From assembly GCA_028707655.1 (NCBI GenBank), contig JAQWAN010000052.1:1-10250 (forward strand): 10,250 nt of DNA. The letters are read 5' to 3'. This DNA comes from Bacteroidaceae bacterium. Lineage in GTDB: Bacteria > Bacteroidota > Bacteroidia > Bacteroidales > Bacteroidaceae. Numbering within the stretch: the stretch's first letter is position 1; each line of letters begins with the position of its first letter. The position numbers and the translations under genes are program-made. Shown here piece after piece: positions 6,911 to 10,250 of this stretch. The notes under the pieces were generated by a model. That model ran no database searches and was not told the DNA's origin. It was given only the letters and a program-made list of their open reading frames with translations.

Positions 6911-6937
6911 TCCTCAGAATTATTGTATTTTTGAGGA
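6911..6937. repeat. Inverted repeat over the helicase promoter
   Basis: TCCTCA (6911-6916) and TGAGGA (6932-6937) form a perfect 6-bp inverted repeat, extendable to 9 bp in RNA by two A-U pairs and a G-U pair. It has no T-tract on either strand, so it is not a standard terminator. The right arm overlaps the end of the -7 box, a position suited to an operator. Confidence 0.35.
6926..6933 (+). promoter_or_regulatory. Candidate -7 promoter box for the helicase-YciO pair
   Basis: TATTTTTG is an exact TAnnTTTG match 23 bp before the helicase ATG, implying a leader of about 17 bases. No -33 TTG is seen at the right spacing. It suggests that the helicase and YciO genes can be transcribed apart from the ATPase/DUF4435 pair. 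Confidence 0.5.
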
Positions 6938-6956
6938 AAATAAAGAATAGTTTTTT

Positions 6957-8954
6957 ATGAAAATAGATAGTAATAATGAGGGCTTTCAACAAACCTTAAA
7001 TCTCATTCAGTTCTCCCATCAATCTATTTTCCTGACCGGAAAAGCGGGTACTGGTAAATCAACTTTTTTGAAGCATTTATGTAAGGTTACGAAGAAAAAG
7101 CACGTTGTACTAGCTCCTACGGGTATTGCTGCTATTAATGCAGGAGGAGTAACGCTTCATAGCTTTTTTAAGTTACCCTTTTCACCGCTTTTGCAAGATG
7201 ACCCCAATTATAGCTTGTCGCGGGGCATGATTCATAAAACATTAAAATATTCGGCAGCACATAAGAAACTTATTAAAAACTTAGAGCTCATCATTATAGA
7301 TGAGATATCTATGGTACGAGCAGATATTATCGACTTTATTGATAAAGTGTTGCGTATCTATTCGCAAAATATGCGCGAGCCTTTTGGTGGTAAACAACTG
7401 TTGCTCGTGGGAGATGTCTTTCAGTTAGAACCTGTTGTTTCTTCTAGTGCAAGAGATATCATTGAGCGATTTTATCCCAATGTGTTCTTCTTTTCTGCCC
7501 ATGCTTTTCGGTCTATGCAGTTAGTCTCTATTGAATTGTTGAAAGTCTATCGTCAAACCGATATGACGTTTGTGAATGTGCTAAATCATATCCGTACAAA
7601 TACAGCAACAGCTCAAGATCTTCAGCTACTTAATTCGCGTTATCAACATAGGATGAAGGAGGAGGAGATGTATGTCACCTTGGCTACTCGAAGGAGTAGT
7701 GTGGACCGCATAAATGAGGAGAAATTGGCACAACTATCGGGCGATAGCATTCTCTTTAATGGAGAGATAAAGGGTGATTTTCCGGAGTCTAGTCTACCAA
7801 CGTCTTTGAATTTAGATTTAAAAGTTGGAGCGCAAGTGATCTTTATAAAAAACGATTTTGAACGCAGATGGGTGAATGGTACCTTAGCCGTGATTGCCGA
7901 TATGAATGAGGAGGGGACGATAACAGTCTTAACCGAAGAGGGTAATCAATATGTGGTAACCCCTGAATTATGGCGAAATGTGCGTTATCAATACAACGAG
8001 AAGGAGAAAAAGGTGGAAGAGATAGAGTTAGGCACTTTTGTACAACTACCTATTCGTTTGGCTTGGGCCTTAACAATACACAAGAGTCAAGGACTTACCT
8101 TTACGAAGGTAAAGATTGATTTATCGGGTGGCGTTTTTGCAGGTGGGCAGACCTATGTTGCTTTGAGTAGATGTACTTCGCTTGAGGGACTCTCTCTCGA
8201 GAAAATGATTACGCAGCGCGACATCTTTGTTCGCCGTGAGATTGCTAATTTCTCTACCACCTTTAATGATAAGATGCTCATTGATAAGTCTTTAAAAGAA
8301 GCGAAAGCCGATGTGCATTATCAGAAGGCTTCGAAGGCTTTTGATGCAGGGCATTTTCAAGAAACATTGCGCGAACTATTTATTGCCATGCATGCACGAA
8401 ATGAGGTGGAAAAGCCATTGGTGCAACGGTTTATCAGTAGAAAATTGAGTTGTATTACTACCTTAAAAGAAAAAAATAAACAGTTGTTGCTGGAGAGAGA
8501 GCTGATTGATAGGAGATTAGAGGAGCTAGCACGTGAATATTATGAGATGGGAATTCATTCGATCTCTCTAGCTTCTGATACAAGGTCGGCTATTGCTAAT
8601 TTTAGAAAAGCAATCTCTTTGTATCCCAATTACAACGAGGCATGGATCCGTTTGGGAATTGTTTATTATAATGAGAAAGATAGTGTTGAGTCGCAAAAAG
8701 CCTTTAATACCTCTATTGCATTAGACCCTAACCAATTTAAATCGCGCTATTATCGGGCTAAAAATTATATGAACGGCAACTATTATGAGGAGGCCATCAC
8801 CGATCTTAAGAAAGCATGCGACTTGCGACCAAAAGATGCAAAGGTACATGAGTTATTAGGGGATTGCTTTTCTAAACTAGGCGATTTTCAACATGCCGAT
8901 TTCTTTTGGCAAATAGCCGAACAATTAAAAAAAGAAAAAAATGAAAACGATTAA
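6957..8954 (+). CDS. PIF1-like SF1B helicase with C-terminal TPR repeats
   Basis: A 665-residue cytoplasmic protein. The N-terminal two-thirds is a complete PIF1/RecD-type SF1B helicase: motif I GKAGTGKST (28-36), Ia APTGIAA (53-59), II IIIDEISM (112-119), III LLLVGDVFQLEP (148-159), VYRQ (197-200), V LTIHKSQGLTF (372-382) and VI TYVALSRCTSLEG (399-411). All ATPase residues are intact, so 5'-to-3' DNA unwinding is the expected activity. A linker rich in charged helix (about 440-524) leads to four back-to-back 34-residue TPRs: 525-558, 559-592, 593-626 and 627-660, three of which end in a Pro-Asn/Lys turn. The TPRs probably bind a protein partner. The 3' end overlaps the YciO-family start by 14 bp, so the two are translationally coupled. 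Partner and pathway are unknown; the coupling does not by itself show a shared function. Confidence 0.92.
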   Translation: MKIDSNNEGFQQTLNLIQFSHQSIFLTGKAGTGKSTFLKHLCKVTKKKHVVLAPTGIAAINAGGVTLHSFFKLPFSPLLQDDPNYSLSRGMIHKTLKYSAAHKKLIKNLELIIIDEISMVRADIIDFIDKVLRIYSQNMREPFGGKQLLLVGDVFQLEPVVSSSARDIIERFYPNVFFFSAHAFRSMQLVSIELLKVYRQTDMTFVNVLNHIRTNTATAQDLQLLNSRYQHRMKEEEMYVTLATRRSSVDRINEEKLAQLSGDSILFNGEIKGDFPESSLPTSLNLDLKVGAQVIFIKNDFERRWVNGTLAVIADMNEEGTITVLTEEGNQYVVTPELWRNVRYQYNEKEKKVEEIELGTFVQLPIRLAWALTIHKSQGLTFTKVKIDLSGGVFAGGQTYVALSRCTSLEGLSLEKMITQRDIFVRREIANFSTTFNDKMLIDKSLKEAKADVHYQKASKAFDAGHFQETLRELFIAMHARNEVEKPLVQRFISRKLSCITTLKEKNKQLLLERELIDRRLEELAREYYEMGIHSISLASDTRSAIANFRKAISLYPNYNEAWIRLGIVYYNEKDSVESQKAFNTSIALDPNQFKSRYYRAKNYMNGNYYEEAITDLKKACDLRPKDAKVHELLGDCFSKLGDFQHADFFWQIAEQLKKEKNEND

Positions 8955-9552
8955 ACTTTATGCAGCTAATAACAGATTCGAAGATATTGATCAGGTTGTT
9001 TCTATCCTTAATGATGGTGGATTAATTATTTTTCCTACCGACTCGGTTTATGCTGTGGGATGTCATGCACTTAAAGAGCGAGCAGTGGAGCGTATCTGCC
9101 AGTTAAAACGGGTGGACCCACGTAAAAATAGGCTCTCTGTTATCTGTTACGATTTAAGTATGATTAGTCAGTATGCTAAGATTGATAATACTGTTTTTAA
9201 ATTAATGAAACGCAATTTACCAGGGGCGTTTACTTTTATTGTTCCCACTAATAGTAGTTTGCCAAAGATTTTTAGAAATCGTAAAGAGGTGGGTATCCGT
9301 ATGCCAGATGCTGCTATTATTAAAGAAATAGCACGATGTTTAGATGCTCCCATTATGACGGCTTCTTTACCTCTCGATGAGGATGAACCCGATTTTTCTA
9401 TTGACCCAGCATTAATTATAGAGAGATATGGCGACCGCGTGGCTCTAGTTATTGATGGAGAGGATGGTGTGATGACGGAATCGACAATTGTTGCCTGCAC
9501 GTCTGGTGACATAGAGATTGTCCGTCAAGGAAAAGGGGAATTGATTCTATAA
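8941..9552 (+). CDS. YciO-type member of the YrdC/Sua5 (TsaC) family
   Basis: A 203-residue single YrdC-like domain without the Sua5 C-terminal extension. Family motifs are GGLIIFPTDSVYAVGC (26-41), the nucleotide-binding RKNRLSVIC region (121-129 bp-level start of the Lys/Arg patch, residues about 61-69), PGAFTFIV (94-101), VGIRMPD (117-123) and ESTIVACT near the end. TsaC/Sua5 proteins make threonylcarbamoyl-AMP from Thr, bicarbonate and ATP for tRNA t6A. The segment usually read as SAN in TsaC is TASLP here. The NTVFKLMKRNLPGAFTF stretch also closely follows E. coli YciO. I therefore place it in the YciO branch, whose role is less settled and which does not replace essential TsaC in E. coli. 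The ATG lies in an A-rich tract inside the end of the helicase gene, giving a 14-bp overlap. A strong terminator follows. Confidence 0.87.
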   Translation: MKTIKLYAANNRFEDIDQVVSILNDGGLIIFPTDSVYAVGCHALKERAVERICQLKRVDPRKNRLSVICYDLSMISQYAKIDNTVFKLMKRNLPGAFTFIVPTNSSLPKIFRNRKEVGIRMPDAAIIKEIARCLDAPIMTASLPLDEDEPDFSIDPALIIERYGDRVALVIDGEDGVMTESTIVACTSGDIEIVRQGKGELIL

Positions 9553-9572
9553 AAAAAAACAGCTATAAAAAG

Positions 9573-9608
9573 AAAGGCTTACTCTATATTTTAATAGAGT
9601 AAGCCTTT
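9573..9608. terminator. Bidirectional intrinsic terminator (yciO-like / T9SS protein)
   Basis: A perfect 15-bp stem (9573-9587 paired with 9594-9608) has a 6-base loop and is followed by further T on the right (to 9611) and preceded by A-rich sequence on the left. It lies between the convergent stops at 9552 and 9650 and should serve both strands. Confidence 0.9.
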
Positions 9609-9649
9609 TTTAATTAAGACGATAGTCTTATTTTGTATCTCAAAGTTGA

Positions 9650-10250
9650 TTAGTTTACAGCTACTTTATGTGCTTGACCATTCACAATAACAATATATTG
9701 ATTAGGTAAAACAGAAAGACTGAAACTTCCCTCTTGTGCTGTTTGTTGCATAATCTTGCTTCCTGTGATAGTATAGATAGAAAGCACATCGTTGTTTGCT
9801 AATCCATTCACAGTAATCATTCCTTTGCTTGTGCTTACGGTTGCTGCATTTGCAGTTTCGTTTTGTATGCCCGATGCATCGCCTACAGTGATACTTGTTG
9901 TTTTAAAAGCATCTACTCCAGAAAACTTAGGGAATGCAAGACTGCTCATCTCACAATATACAGGCTCGGTTTGTGTTTTAATAAAGGTAAACTTACCTGC
10001 GTTTTCAGTGTAATCTTCACCAGCAACTAATGCAGTTCCCTCTTCGGTTTTCCAAGTATAAGTTGTTGTTTGTGGAGCATCTGTAACTCCTATCACCATG
10101 TCTTGTGCAGATAGGTCTAACTCTGTACCAACTGTTATGGTTGTAGGAATTTCTAATGCTGCTTGTGGAGCATTGTAATATCTACTGTTAACATCTGCTG
10201 ATAGAGTAGGGAGTGTAGCAAAAGTCAATTTGTTTCCCATACATCTAAAG
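9650..10250 (-). CDS. 3' part of an exported leucine-rich-repeat-type protein with a C-terminal T9SS sorting domain
   Basis: The reading frame stays open through the right edge (codons ...Phe-Arg-Cys before the Met at 10240). That Met is internal and the gene's start is outside the window. About 199 residues are visible. Numbering from that Met, CMGNKLTFATLPTL at the start looks like the last turn of a Bacteroidota leucine-rich repeat. A beta-rich region follows (about 20-120) with TYTWKTEEG (60-68) and CEMSSLAFPKFSG (96-108), ending in FKTTSITV. After a short Ala/Asn linker, residues about 135-196 (GMITVNG, LSIYTITGSKI, LPNQYIVIVNG, HKVAVN) have the form of a type A T9SS C-terminal domain. 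That domain is removed when the protein is exported across the outer membrane and attached to the surface or released. Function is unknown; adhesion is a guess from relatives. LRR assignment is less certain than the sorting domain. Confidence 0.78.
   Translation of the reverse strand, partial: FRCMGNKLTFATLPTLSADVNSRYYNAPQAALEIPTTITVGTELDLSAQDMVIGVTDAPQTTTYTWKTEEGTALVAGEDYTENAGKFTFIKTQTEPVYCEMSSLAFPKFSGVDAFKTTSITVGDASGIQNETANAATVSTSKGMITVNGLANNDVLSIYTITGSKIMQQTAQEGSFSLSVLPNQYIVIVNGQAHKVAVN

Noticed and set aside
9168..9512. 114-codon open frame on the minus strand inside the YciO-family gene
   Set aside because: It lies wholly antisense to a well-conserved gene, and its translation resembles no family I know. 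The same holds for the shorter antisense frames in the other genes.

Overview
The window looks like chromosomal DNA of a Bacteroidales bacterium (phylum Bacteroidota). It is AT-rich. Several genes are preceded by the Bacteroidota -7 box TAnnTTTG rather than an E. coli-type promoter, and ribosome-binding sites are not obvious. The gene content fits this: a SusB-like GH97 glucosidase, a Bacteroidota-style acyl-ACP thioesterase, a PIF1-like helicase fused to TPRs, and an exported protein ending in what looks like a type IX secretion (T9SS) sorting domain. The last gene points to a T9SS-bearing lineage; I cannot name a genus.

Layout. 91-678 (+) encodes a six-helix HdeD/DUF308 membrane protein. 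It converges on slyD (753-1361, -), a metal-binding-tail FKBP prolyl isomerase. A 222-bp divergent region with a promoter on each strand separates slyD from an acyl-ACP thioesterase (1584-2339, +). That gene converges on a GH97 alpha-glucosidase (2448-4577, -). The GH97 gene is read from a clear -7 box, and about 55 bp upstream of that box lies a 14-bp site matching the LacI-family operator consensus. From 5000 on, four genes run on the + strand: an ABC-type ATPase and a DUF4435/TOPRIM-like protein 11 bp apart, then, after a 98-bp gap with its own promoter, the helicase-TPR protein, which overlaps a YciO/YrdC-family gene by 14 bp. A terminator separates these from the 3' part of a leucine-rich-repeat/T9SS protein that runs off the right edge on the - strand.

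How the genes fit together. There are three convergent gene pairs, and each shares one strong palindromic terminator that works for both strands. Most of the window is ordinary housekeeping or metabolic material. The part closest to an under-described system is the ATPase + DUF4435 pair (5000-6858), which shares its two-component architecture with OLD-like and PARIS anti-phage modules. There are no mobile-element genes, integrase or other defence genes beside it, so a core cellular role is just as possible. The GH97 gene stands alone, without susC/susD partners, and its own operator-like site suggests sugar-responsive control. No tRNA, rRNA, CRISPR array or insertion sequence was seen.
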